From contig JAWKZG010000004.1 of assembly GCA_041396125.1 (NCBI GenBank), forward strand, positions 62,001 to 126,000: DNA of 64,000 nucleotides, read 5' to 3'. Shown one piece after another: positions 55,570-63,934 of this stretch; within the stretch, counting starts at the first letter, position 1; each line of letters starts with the position of its first letter. Below the pieces are notes generated by a model. It ran no database searches and was not told the origin of the DNA. It saw only the letters and a program-made list of their open reading frames with translations. The stretch is from JAWKZG01 sp041396125 (GTDB lineage Bacteria > Pseudomonadota > Gammaproteobacteria > Competibacterales > Competibacteraceae). Position numbers and translations under genes: made by a program.

Positions 55570-56886
55570 CTAACGCAACGGCTCTAACAGTCGCGGGAAA
55601 TAGTGCAACAGGCTTAGCGTGCGGGCCAGCATCAGCACCATCATGGCCAGCCATAAGCCGTGGTTGCCCAGCAGATAGACCAATAACTCCAGGCTGGGCA
55701 CAAATACCAGCAGACTGAACAGGGCCGCATTGCGCATTTCAACGGACCGGGTCGCGCCAATAAAAATACCGTCCAGCTGAAAGCTCCATACGGATAATAG
55801 CGGCGCAATAACCATCCAGGGTAGATAATGGCCAGCAATGTCGAGCACCTCGGTATGACTGGTCATCAGGCCGATAATGACGTCACCGACCAGCCCATAA
55901 GCCAGCGCGATCAATACAGCAACGACGAACGCCCATAATGTGCTGGCATGCACCGCCGCCAGAAAGACCGCCCGCTGGCGAGCACCGTAGGCCGATCCAG
56001 CCAGCGCTTCGGCGGCATGTGCAAAACCATCCAGCCCATAAGCCATCAGGCTTTGCAACTGGATCAGCAAGGCATTGGCCGCCAGCAGTTCGGGGCCCAA
56101 ACGGGCACTGGTGGCGGTGAAATAAAAATAGGCCAGATTCAGACACAAGGTGCGGATGAAGATATTGCCGTTCACACGCATCATCGCCAGCAGCTCGCGA
56201 CTGTTCCACAAGGGATAGAACCACCCGCCGCTGCCAGGCCGTAATTGCCGGTAAATAATCAGCAGACCGGCCAGGGCCGCCAGCCATTCGCTTAAGGCCG
56301 AAGCCAGCGCCACCCCTTTTACGGCATAACCCAGGCCCAGCACGAACAGCAGATCCAGCGCAATATTGCTGAAATTGAGCAGTAACTGCAGCAGTAGTGC
56401 CAGCCCGGCACGCTGCAGACCAATCAGAGCACCCAACAGGGTAAAATTGATCAACATGGCCGGTGCCGCCCAGATGCGCAACCGGACATAATCAGCACTC
56501 AGGCTTTCAATTTCAGCGGTGCTGTCCAACACTGCCAGCGCGACTGTAATAATGTTTTCGCGCAGTAGCAGTATCAAACCGCCCAACAGCAAGGCCAGCA
56601 TCAGACCGCGTGCCAGTACGGTGCGTATTTCACGCGCATCGTCCGCGCCATGCGCCTGAGCCACAAAACCGGTCGTACCCATGCGCAGGAAACTGAAGCC
56701 CCAGAAGACAAAACTGAATATCGCTGCCCCCAGCGCCACCGCACCGATATAGGCGGGATTCGGTAAATGGCCGACCACAGCCGTATCGACCATACCGACC
56801 AGCGGTACCGTCGCATTGGAAATAATAATCGGTCCGGCCATCAGCAAGACTTTTTTATGGAGATGATTACTGGCGTGCTCGCGCAT
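55570..56886 (-). CDS. MATE-family efflux transporter (DinF-like)
   Basis: 438 residues with about twelve hydrophobic helices. Family segments LLMAGPIIISNATVPLVGMV, FSFLRMGTTGFVAQAHGADD (conserved MGT-x-GFVAQ) and YGLDGFAHAAEALAG in the second half. Exports cationic or amphipathic compounds with Na+ or H+ exchange. Divergent from the PP-loop gene across a 192 bp spacer with short tandem repeats. Confidence 0.9.
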   Translation of the reverse strand: MREHASNHLHKKVLLMAGPIIISNATVPLVGMVDTAVVGHLPNPAYIGAVALGAAIFSFVFWGFSFLRMGTTGFVAQAHGADDAREIRTVLARGLMLALLLGGLILLLRENIITVALAVLDSTAEIESLSADYVRLRIWAAPAMLINFTLLGALIGLQRAGLALLLQLLLNFSNIALDLLFVLGLGYAVKGVALASALSEWLAALAGLLIIYRQLRPGSGGWFYPLWNSRELLAMMRVNGNIFIRTLCLNLAYFYFTATSARLGPELLAANALLIQLQSLMAYGLDGFAHAAEALAGSAYGARQRAVFLAAVHASTLWAFVVAVLIALAYGLVGDVIIGLMTSHTEVLDIAGHYLPWMVIAPLLSVWSFQLDGIFIGATRSVEMRNAALFSLLVFVPSLELLVYLLGNHGLWLAMMVLMLARTLSLLHYFPRLLEPLR

Positions 56887-56953
56887 AGAATTCTGGTTTT
56901 AACAGGCTGCTTGTGGTGTTGTCATAAATTCTGCCGATAATGCTTGTAAAGCT

Positions 56954-56984
56954 ATCCCAAAGGGCCATCCCAAAGGGCCATCCC
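56954..56984. repeat. 13-bp tandem repeat, 2.4 copies
   Basis: ATCCCAAAGGGCC at 56954-56966 and 56967-56979, then ATCCC. A second, imperfect 13-bp-period repeat of GAACTAATAA (57044-57066) lies just before the ribosome site of the next gene. Confidence 0.8.
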
Positions 56985-57078
56985 CGAAACACAGGCGGCC
57001 CAAATGAACAACAAAAACGGCAGGAGTAGCAAGCGAATTTTTTGAACTAATAATTCGAACTAATAAAAGGATATTGCC

Positions 57079-58209
57079 ATGTTGAGCTTTGGGCGTTATT
57101 TCCGGCGTACTTCACCTGAGGACACCCCGCTGCCCGAACCGGTAGAATACCTCAACGCGCATGCAGCCAGCAGTGCGTACTATAATGAACATTACCTTGA
57201 TCCCGGCTATCGCCAGTTGGTGAAGTTTTTTGGCTGTGGCCTGATCGATCGCACGCAAACGCTGCAACCCGGCTTCCCCTATCAGGTGCTGGCCCCGCTG
57301 CCCAGCAGCTGGGAACAGACCTCAACCGATCTGGATACACTCTGCGATCAGCGCGGTCAGGCCCTGCTGACCGAAGCGGTACAGACCGGTCAGCAGATCC
57401 GCCTTTTGTGGTCAGGCGGCATCGATTCAACGGCAGCGTTGAGCGCCTGTCTGAAAGCCGCCGAACAACAAGACGCGCTGGACTTGCTGGACGTTTGGCT
57501 GACACCCCAGTCGGTACGCGAAAACAAGCGTTACTACAAGCAGATCATCAAGCCGCGCCTGCACTACCACAAAGTATGGAATATTACCCGTGCGCTCAAG
57601 CCCGACGCCCTGATTGTCACCGGCGAACTGGGGGATCAATTGTTCGGTTCACTGCTGGCGTTCGATTACATCGAGACGGGCGAATTATTTCAACCCTGGC
57701 AGGTGCCTTTAACGCGCGCATTAGACAATGATCCGGAACGTATCTGCTCGGCTGAAGCCATGCTGCAGTTTCTGCAACCCCAGCTGGATTGCTCGCCGGT
57801 GCCGCTGCACAGCTTGTTCGATATGCTGTGGTGGCTGAATTTTTCACTCAAATGGCAAAACGTGCAACTACGGCTGGCTGCCCGCATACCGCATCAGTAT
57901 ACGGGCTTGCGGCAAGCCCTGCGGCACTTCTTCGACACCCCGGCTTTTCAGAACTGGTCAGTCCACCACCATGACGAAAAAATAGAGCGCGACTGGCCCA
58001 GCTATAAAATGCCCTTGAAGCACTATATTTACGATTTTTTTCCGGACCGGGATTATTTGCTCAAGAAGTGCAAAGAGGCATCGTTACGCCATTTAACGGA
58101 CCCAAGCAAAGCCCGGCGCGTGCAAAGTGGCGGCGTGGAAGTACATGTCACGATAACCCTGGAGGGCAAAGGCTCGTCCTTGTGCGATAGCGATGGTGAC
58201 GGCGAATAA
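57079..58209 (+). CDS. Stand-alone asparagine-synthase-like PP-loop protein
   Basis: 376 residues. PP-loop RLLWSGGIDSTAALSACL (SGGIDST at 112-118) and GELGDQLFGS (182-191), equivalent to the GxGGDELFG of asparagine synthetase, show an AMP-forming adenylating domain. There is no N-terminal glutaminase domain; the first 100 residues have no catalytic Cys2. The tail ends in a Ser/Gly/Asp-rich stretch (SSLCDSDGDGE). Such stand-alone domains activate carboxylates in peptide modification or lactam formation. Neighbours are a divergent MATE exporter and a racemase-superfamily gene 81 bp downstream. AAAGGA precedes ATG. Substrate unknown. Confidence 0.75.
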   Translation: MLSFGRYFRRTSPEDTPLPEPVEYLNAHAASSAYYNEHYLDPGYRQLVKFFGCGLIDRTQTLQPGFPYQVLAPLPSSWEQTSTDLDTLCDQRGQALLTEAVQTGQQIRLLWSGGIDSTAALSACLKAAEQQDALDLLDVWLTPQSVRENKRYYKQIIKPRLHYHKVWNITRALKPDALIVTGELGDQLFGSLLAFDYIETGELFQPWQVPLTRALDNDPERICSAEAMLQFLQPQLDCSPVPLHSLFDMLWWLNFSLKWQNVQLRLAARIPHQYTGLRQALRHFFDTPAFQNWSVHHHDEKIERDWPSYKMPLKHYIYDFFPDRDYLLKKCKEASLRHLTDPSKARRVQSGGVEVHVTITLEGKGSSLCDSDGDGE

Positions 58210-58255
58210 TGGACGCCATCACAGTGCCATTACCGCTCAGCCCCCAGAGATAAAC

Positions 58256-58285
58256 ACAGCAAGAGATAATACAGCAAGAGATAAC
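58256..58285. repeat. 15-bp tandem duplication
   Basis: ACAGCAAGAGATAAT at 58256-58270 is followed by ACAGCAAGAGATAAC at 58271-58285; a third partial copy (AGAGATAAAC) precedes them. It ends five bases before the ATG of the next gene, and the usual GGAG ribosome site is missing. Confidence 0.8.
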
Positions 58286-58290
58286 ACATC

Positions 58291-59064
58291 ATGCGTATTC
58301 TGCTCGTCAATTCGAATACCTCGGATTTCGTCACCGATAAAGTTTGTCAGGAGGCCCGCCGGGCGGCGTCGCCAGATACCGAAATTATCCCTGTAACAGG
58401 CACTTTCGGGGCGCGGGTGATCGGTACCCGCAGCGAAAACGCTATCGCGCAACATGCCACCCTCGCACTGGTTGCTGAGCATGCGTCAGACTGCGATGCG
58501 GTGCTCATCGCGGTGTCTTATGACACGGCACTGCAAGCCGCCCGCGAATTACTCCCTATTCCGGTTGTCGGGATGACAGAAGCCGCCTTGCTGACAGGCT
58601 GTATGCTGGGCGGGCGCATCGGCGTGGTGGTATTCGGGCGACGGGTACTACCGCCGTATCAGGAGCTGGTGGCAGCTTATGGCTTAAGCCAGCGTGTTGC
58701 CGGCTGGCGGGTGATCGACAACAAAGCGCCCTACACACCGGGCGATCAAAACGAGGTCGAACGCCTGCTGATTGATGCCGCCAATGATCTCGTCGAACAG
58801 GATTATGCCGAAACCGTTCTGCTGTCCGGTGCGGTGATGGCAGGTGTACCGGCCCGTCTGCAAAACGCGGTTCCGGTCCCTTTACTGGATGGCATCCGCT
58901 GCGGCGTGCAACAGGCGGAATTACTGGTGCGTCTGAACCTGCCCAAGCCTCGTGTTGGCAGTTATGCAGCACCACCACAACGCGAGCTGGTCGCGGTCTC
59001 GCCGGCGCTGACCAATGCATTCGCTAATGCCGGTTCAGCGTCTTCTTCAACTGAGGACTCGTAA
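58291..59064 (+). CDS. Asp/Glu/hydantoin racemase superfamily protein lacking both usual cysteines
   Basis: 257 residues. Opening MRILLVNSNTSDFVT, VIGTRSEN, PIPVVGMTEAAL and LGGRIGVVVFGRR are clear family features. The first catalytic Cys of hydantoin or Asp/Glu racemases, expected in the IACFDD-type loop, is replaced (IAVSYDT, Val75/Ser76). The second, expected in LGCAGM, is Gly180 (LLSGAVMAG). A normal two-base racemase mechanism is therefore unlikely; hydrolase, isomerase or binding roles are possible. The tandem repeat occupies the place of the ribosome site. Downstream of the PP-loop gene and probably co-transcribed. Confidence 0.75.
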   Translation: MRILLVNSNTSDFVTDKVCQEARRAASPDTEIIPVTGTFGARVIGTRSENAIAQHATLALVAEHASDCDAVLIAVSYDTALQAARELLPIPVVGMTEAALLTGCMLGGRIGVVVFGRRVLPPYQELVAAYGLSQRVAGWRVIDNKAPYTPGDQNEVERLLIDAANDLVEQDYAETVLLSGAVMAGVPARLQNAVPVPLLDGIRCGVQQAELLVRLNLPKPRVGSYAAPPQRELVAVSPALTNAFANAGSASSSTEDS

Positions 59065-59116
59065 TACCATTACCCTCACAGCGCTCACCGCCAGAATGTC
59101 TGCTGGGCCAGACTGA

Positions 59117-59146
59117 ACGAAAAAGGGGAGCCTTCTATGGCTCCCC
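59117..59146 (-). terminator. Rho-independent terminator of the EF-hand gene
   Basis: On the minus strand GGGGAGCC pairs with GGCTCCCC around a six-base loop (59125-59146) and is followed directly by TTTTT. It lies 28 bp after the stop codon of the EF-hand gene. Confidence 0.85.
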
Positions 59147-59174
59147 TGATACGTCCCTGTAATACAGCAAAAAT

Positions 59175-59702
59175 TTAGCTGCTGGCACCGTCCGGTGGCG
59201 TTGAGCGGCGATCCCAGCCGGTTTTTTCGGTCAGCGACGGATCGTTCACCATACCGTTAAATTCTTCCTGATCCAGAGAATCGTCCTGATTGGCATCAAG
59301 ATCTGTCCAGCTCTTGATGACGCCGTCATGATTGCCCATTTCCTGGCGCGACAACATACCATCCTGGTTAGTGTCCAGTTGCACGAACTCGGCGATCAGC
59401 GCTGTTTCCTCAGCGGTATCTGCTGTCAGGGTGGTCGGCGCATTATTTCTGCGGTTCCAACCGGTTTTTTCGGCCAGCGTCGGATCGTCGATCAGGGCCG
59501 AAAATTCTTCCAGGCCGATGTAGCCATCGCTATCGGTATCGACTTCGGACCAATTACTGACGACGCCGCTATAATCCTTGAGTTCTTCCTGCGTCAGGCG
59601 GCCATCCAGGTCGACATCCAGCTCGCTGAAATCAAATGCAGCAGCCGAATGAGCAAATGCTGCAGTAGCAACACCGAGCAGTAGTTTTTTGTGTAATCGC
59701 AT
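59175..59702 (-). CDS. Secreted EF-hand calcium-binding protein with internal duplication
   Basis: 175 residues; signal peptide MRLHKKLLLGVATAAFAHSA, cut near AAAF. Four EF-hand loops: 29-40 (DVDLDGRLTQEE), 55-66 (DTDSDGYIGLEE), 110-121 (DTNQDGMLSRQE) and 136-147 (DANQDDSLDQEE, where the usual Gly is Asp). The protein is a tandem duplication: each half ends in DDP/NDP-x-L-x-EKTGWxRR (78-85 and 159-166). Probably a periplasmic or surface calcium binder. GGAGG precedes the ATG and a good terminator follows. Confidence 0.85.
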   Translation of the reverse strand: MRLHKKLLLGVATAAFAHSAAAFDFSELDVDLDGRLTQEELKDYSGVVSNWSEVDTDSDGYIGLEEFSALIDDPTLAEKTGWNRRNNAPTTLTADTAEETALIAEFVQLDTNQDGMLSRQEMGNHDGVIKSWTDLDANQDDSLDQEEFNGMVNDPSLTEKTGWDRRSTPPDGASS

Positions 59703-60137
59703 GGTTAATTTACCTCCACTTAATCATTGGCATTGATGCTTGAAATTCTCAATCAGTTAATTCCATTATTTCATTCCTTAAAATCCAGTACTGACGAGAT
59801 TGATTTAGTCATTACAAGCTCTATGCCAACCTTAAAAAAGTCGATAAATCTACACAAAATAAAAAATAAGCGTTTGAATAATATAAATATATAAAAATAA
59901 ATGAAAACCAAACAAAAACCACAACCCACTAAAATATATTAATTACAAAAGCTCGCCCGTAAAAATTACCCACCACTTTGTAATTCTTACTCATAGCAAT
60001 AACATTTCCATAAAAAACGGGAATCGACACCCGAACAGGCAGCGATCCCCGCAGAAAAAAATGTCATTACAAATGATCTATAGCACGGTATCCCGTCCCT
60101 GGCCTCTTTTCAAACCCGTAGCTAATTCCGGGGCTGC
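59703..60137. other. AT-rich 435 bp spacer
   Basis: Very AT-rich in the middle (runs of A and TATAA-like sequence near 59860-59940). It should hold the promoter of the leftward EF-hand gene and the end of the peroxiredoxin transcript. I see no gene, clear terminator or RNA. Confidence 0.5.
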
Positions 60138-60668
60138 TCAGGCCTCGCCGCGGGCGGGATAATTTTTCTCAATAACAAATTTCACGGCTTGCAGAACTTC
60201 CGCAAAATGCGGCCGGGCGAAAGGTACGCTCTGAACCGAGGCGAGATACAGCGTACCGTCAGGACGAACCAGAAACAGCCCCGGCTCGCTGAACAGCGCG
60301 GGCTCTTCGATACCGGCTGAAGTCACGCCATTGCTGGTGGAAATATACAAGCCCCAGGATCGGGCCTGCTCGATACTCAGACCATATCCCAGCGTCAGTT
60401 TGTCCAGTTCCCAGTCCCGTTGGGTCTGCTCGGCACGGTTTCGGTCATCGCAACTGAGCGCAATCACCTCAACGCCGAGGGCATTGAAATCAGCCAGTTT
60501 CCGGTTCAGATCAAGCAGCGAGAGTTTGCACTTCGGGCAGTGCAGGCCGCGATAAAAACTGATCATCGTGAACTGCGCCGGCTGCTGCTCCGACAAGGTC
60601 CACTGCTTGCCCTGCAAGGTAGGGACAGACAGGGCGGGAACCGGCTGGCGGGGTTTCAGGGTGCTCAT
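60138..60668 (-). CDS. AhpC/TSA-type peroxiredoxin-like protein
   Basis: 176 residues, thioredoxin fold. PVPALSVPTLQGKQWTL, then MISFYRGLHCPKCKLSLLDL with the CPKC active site, ALGVEVIALSCDDRNRAEQT and the C-terminal LFLVRPDGTLYLASVQSVPF. Probably reduces peroxides in the cytoplasm; the CxxC arrangement is that of a peroxiredoxin-like family rather than typical 2-Cys AhpC. ATG 60668 has AGGAG seven bases upstream; the in-frame ATG 60674 is too close to it. Downstream of the broken cysG on the same strand. Confidence 0.85.
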   Translation of the reverse strand: MSTLKPRQPVPALSVPTLQGKQWTLSEQQPAQFTMISFYRGLHCPKCKLSLLDLNRKLADFNALGVEVIALSCDDRNRAEQTQRDWELDKLTLGYGLSIEQARSWGLYISTSNGVTSAGIEEPALFSEPGLFLVRPDGTLYLASVQSVPFARPHFAEVLQAVKFVIEKNYPARGEA

Positions 60669-60700
60669 CGTCATACTCCTAATTTCAGTTGTGTTAAGGC

Positions 60701-62120
60701 TTATTTTTGGCGATCACCCACAAGTCCTGCGGGCGTTTCGGGTTCAAACCAGGCCAGTTTGTCACGCAGACGCACCACTTCGCCGACAATAATCAAGGTC
60801 GGTGCATGCACGTCGGTGGCTTCGACCAGCGCCGGCAGTGTGCTCAGCGTCCCGGTCAATACCCGCTGCTGCCGGGTTGTACCCTGTTCGATCAGGGCTA
60901 CCGGCATGTCGGGCGACATACCGTGCTGAATCAGTTGTTCGCAGATGACGGGCAGCCCGGTCAGGCCCATATAGATCACTGCTGTCTGCTGTGGTTGCAC
61001 CAGATGATTCCAGTTCAGATCCATTTTGTTATGCTGCAAATGCCCGGTCACAAACACGCAGGACTGCGCGTAATCACGGTGGGTCAGCGGAATACCGGCA
61101 TAGGCGGCGCAACCGGAGGCCGCCGTAATACCAGGCACCACCTGGAACGCAATACCGTAAGCCAAATAGGGTAAGCCGATTTCCTCCCCGCCACGGCCAA
61201 AAATAAACGGATCGCCGCCTTTCAGACGCAATACCTGTTTGCCTTGCAGCGTAACGGACCAATAGCTGATTGATCTGTTCCTTTGTCGCATGTGCTCGGA
61301 TTTGCGCTTGCCGACATAAATTTTTCGGCGTCACGACGGGTCATATCCAGAATTTCGCTGGCGACCAGACGGTCGTACAGCACCACTTCGGCCTGCTGCA
61401 CTGCCGCAGCCACGCGAAAGGTCAGCAATCCGGATCACCAGGTCCGGCACCAACCAGATACACTTCACCCGGCAGTGCCGTAAGTGTGCTGTGGCTGTCC
61501 AGTTCCCAGCCAGTACTTCAGCGGCTTTTTGCTCATTGCCTGCCAGCATCAACTCGGCTACCGGGCCCTGCAGCAATCCGCCCCCAAAAACGACGACGCT
61601 GATCACCGGTGCTCAGGCGCGCTGACCGGCCCCCGAAAACGTTCCGCCAGCGCTGCACAGCCAATAAGCAGCCAGCCGGAATGGTGCTCTCCAGTCGAGA
61701 CCGCAGAAAGCGGGCCAGCACCGGGCGGCACCACCGGTGGAAATCGCCGCCACTAACGGTGAGCGACTCAACAATCGCTTACGACGATAAACTGCACAAC
61801 TCGGGCTGATCCACCACATTGACCGGAATATTGGCCTGGTGCGCCGCTTGCGATACCGCACGATTCACGGTTTCGGAGTTGGTCGCCGCAATCACCAGCG
61901 CTACGTTTTGCACATCTGTGTCCAGGAACTTGCGGTTGATATGGTTGATCGTGGCCGCGCCCGGATAAATCCGCCAGCTGGGAACACCAGCTCCGGTGCG
62001 CTGTAACCTCGGCCTCTCGGCCCGCCGCAGCAGATCAATTTTACGGGCCGCTATTTCGCCACCGCCTACCACCAGGCAAGGGCGCTGACGGATATTCAAA
62101 AAAGCCGGAAAATATTGCAT
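60701..62120 (-). pseudogene. cysG: Siroheme synthase, broken by many frameshifts
   Basis: Fused precorrin-2 dehydrogenase/ferrochelatase and uroporphyrinogen III methyltransferase. The start is clear (MQYFPAFLNIRQ, PCLVVGGGEIAARKIDLL at 62120 to about 62040). Then recognisable pieces appear in changing frames: INHINRKFLDTDV to DQPELCS; SPLVAAISTGGA; LARFLRSRLESTIPAG; STGDQRRRFW; LLQGPVAELMLAGNEQKAAE; FRVAAAVQQAEVVLYDRLV; KEQINQLLV. From 61257 to 60701 the methyltransferase end is intact (LRLKGGDPFIFGRGGEEI, GITAASGCAAYAGIPLTHRD). At least nine indels fall within about 850 bp. Either a decayed gene or a poorly sequenced stretch. Confidence 0.85.
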
Positions 62121-62423
62121 AACAAATCATTCATCGCTCATGGCCGCTGGATGACTTATCTTAGCGCTTGTCAGGCTGCGGTAATATCTTTTTGGCTGCG
62201 GCTTACTCATGTTATCCGAGCAGGGCCGATACCCGTCCGGATTACACGCCGCATCCTATAATTAATGCACGGGCTGCTCTTCGCCGGCGATATTACCCAC
62301 AGCCATTGTCCGCAGACAGCGAAAACCCTATTGAAACCGCTGCGATGGCTTGCGAACATAAGAATAAGCCCGTGCGGCGATAACACTAACGAAGCAATTC
62401 CAACACCATTACCGGGAACCACC
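62121..62423. other. 303 bp divergent spacer
   Basis: Lies between the leftward cysG remnant and the rightward hydroxyacid dehydrogenase, so it should carry promoters for both. I see no convincing operator, hairpin or small gene. The frame open from 62265 extends the dehydrogenase upstream without a coding look. Confidence 0.45.
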
Positions 62424-63443
62424 ATGTCCAAATACACCGTTTACCATACCGATATTGCCACCAGCACATTCGGCGATTACCCCATTGAACGCGAGATTCT
62501 GACCCGTGGCGGGGCGGAGCTGCGCCTGATTCAGCCACATAAAACCGCGGACGAACTGTGCACTCTGATGGCCGATGCTGATGCCATCATCGTCAGCAAA
62601 GCGCCGATTACCGCTGCGGTTCTGGATAGCATGCCGAACTGCAAAGTGGTGGTGCGCTATGGCGTGGGGCTGGACACGCTGGATCTGGATGCCGCTGCCG
62701 AACGTGGTGTGATCTGCGCCCATGTGCCTGATTTCTGCGCCGAGGAGGTCAGCAATCATGCCCTGATGCTGATGCTGGCCGCAGTCAAGAAGGTTGTATT
62801 GCTGGACCGCTGGGTGCGCGATGGCAGCTGGCGACCGAGAAGTTTCACCCCGATGCAGCATTTACACGGCCAGACGCTCGGCTTGATCGCCTGCGGCAAC
62901 ATTGGCCGGGCGTTTGCCCGCAAAGCCCAGGCCTTGAATATGCAGGTGCTGGCCTATGACCCCTATTGCGATCCGGCACAGGCGCAAACTTTAGGCATCC
63001 GGCTGCTGTCCAATCTGAATGAGCTGCTGGCACAATCGGATATTGTCAGTGTGCACGCCCCGCTGACAGACGAAACCCGGCATATGATCAACGCCGAAGC
63101 GCTGGCAGCCATGAAGCCCAGCGCGTATCTTCTTAATACCGCACGCGGTCCCATTGTGGACCAACAGGCATTGATAGCCGCGCTGCAAAGCGGCCAGATT
63201 GCAGGGGCGGGGCTGGATGTATTCGAACAGGAACCGCTGCCCGCCGACAGTCCGCTGACCGGCATGGAGAATGTGGTGCTGACGCCGCATTCGGCCTCGT
63301 ATTCGGATTATGCATTCCAGCTTTTATCACGGCGGGTCGCAGAAAGCGTGATCGATGTACTGGAAGGCTATTGGCCACGCTTTGTGGCAAATCCGGCCGT
63401 ACGCGAAAAAGTGCAGCTGAAACCGGTACGCAGCGTAGACTGA
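62424..63443 (+). CDS. C-terminal-binding-protein-like D-2-hydroxyacid dehydrogenase
   Basis: 339 residues. Catalytic half with AIIVSKAPITAAVLDSMPNC and RYGVGLDTLDLDAA; NAD-binding TLGLIACGNIGRAFARKAQALN (the usual first Gly of the G-x-G-x-x-G is Ala-Cys here); catalytic Arg in LLNTARGPIVD; Glu in FEQEPLP; His in LTPHSASYS. Family members reduce or oxidise 2-hydroxyacids; substrate unknown. ATG 62424 gives the normal N-terminus MSKYTVYHTDI. Confidence 0.88.
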   Translation: MSKYTVYHTDIATSTFGDYPIEREILTRGGAELRLIQPHKTADELCTLMADADAIIVSKAPITAAVLDSMPNCKVVVRYGVGLDTLDLDAAAERGVICAHVPDFCAEEVSNHALMLMLAAVKKVVLLDRWVRDGSWRPRSFTPMQHLHGQTLGLIACGNIGRAFARKAQALNMQVLAYDPYCDPAQAQTLGIRLLSNLNELLAQSDIVSVHAPLTDETRHMINAEALAAMKPSAYLLNTARGPIVDQQALIAALQSGQIAGAGLDVFEQEPLPADSPLTGMENVVLTPHSASYSDYAFQLLSRRVAESVIDVLEGYWPRFVANPAVREKVQLKPVRSVD

Positions 63444-63492
63444 ACCCACTGCACAGCGCTCCGCCGACACCTTACAGGAGGACTTCAGAGCC

Positions 63493-63846
63493 ATGTTTAG
63501 AACGATACCTACCGCTAAGCCTGAAAGCACTCTACGGCTTGCCCTGCCACTGGCCGGGGCGCTGAGCCTGTTCACCCTGACGGCCCCCCTGCTGAACTCT
63601 GCCCAGGCCGCCGAGGCGGTCAGCCGCGCCGCCTTGCTGGCTTCGACCTGCGCGAGCTGCCATGGCCCGGACGGACAAGGCATAGGTGACAATCCTGCTC
63701 TGGCCGGCAAGCCTGCCGCTGAAATGGTCAAAACCCTGCAGGCTTTTGCCGACGGCAGCCTGGAGTCAGTTGTTATGGGGCGCCTGGCAGCCGGCTATAG
63801 CGAGGCCGAGTTGCAGGCTGTTGCTGAGTATTTTGCCGGGCTTTAA
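63493..63846 (+). CDS. Exported class I cytochrome c, FccA-like
   Basis: 117 residues; long signal peptide cut near AQAAEA (residue 40). Heme motif CASCH (about 53-57), DNPALAGKPAAEMVKTLQAF and an axial Met in VVMGRLAAGYSE. The pattern is that of small sulfide dehydrogenase cytochromes, which transfer electrons from the flavoprotein subunit. The partial Tat-signal gene 88 bp downstream supports an fccAB-like pair. GGAGG lies about 12 bases before ATG. Confidence 0.8.
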   Translation: MFRTIPTAKPESTLRLALPLAGALSLFTLTAPLLNSAQAAEAVSRAALLASTCASCHGPDGQGIGDNPALAGKPAAEMVKTLQAFADGSLESVVMGRLAAGYSEAELQAVAEYFAGL

Positions 63847-63934
63847 AGCCTCGCGAGAGCGTCTCTTGATCCAGTCACATTTGACATATCCCAAACAGCG
63901 CGCCGTTGCACCAGACGCGCAGGAGTATAAGTCT

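Noticed and set aside
57004..57045. 13-residue frame upstream of the PP-loop gene as a precursor peptide
   Set aside because: It has no ribosome site, no core-like residues and overlaps a repeat-rich spacer; chance is the simpler explanation.
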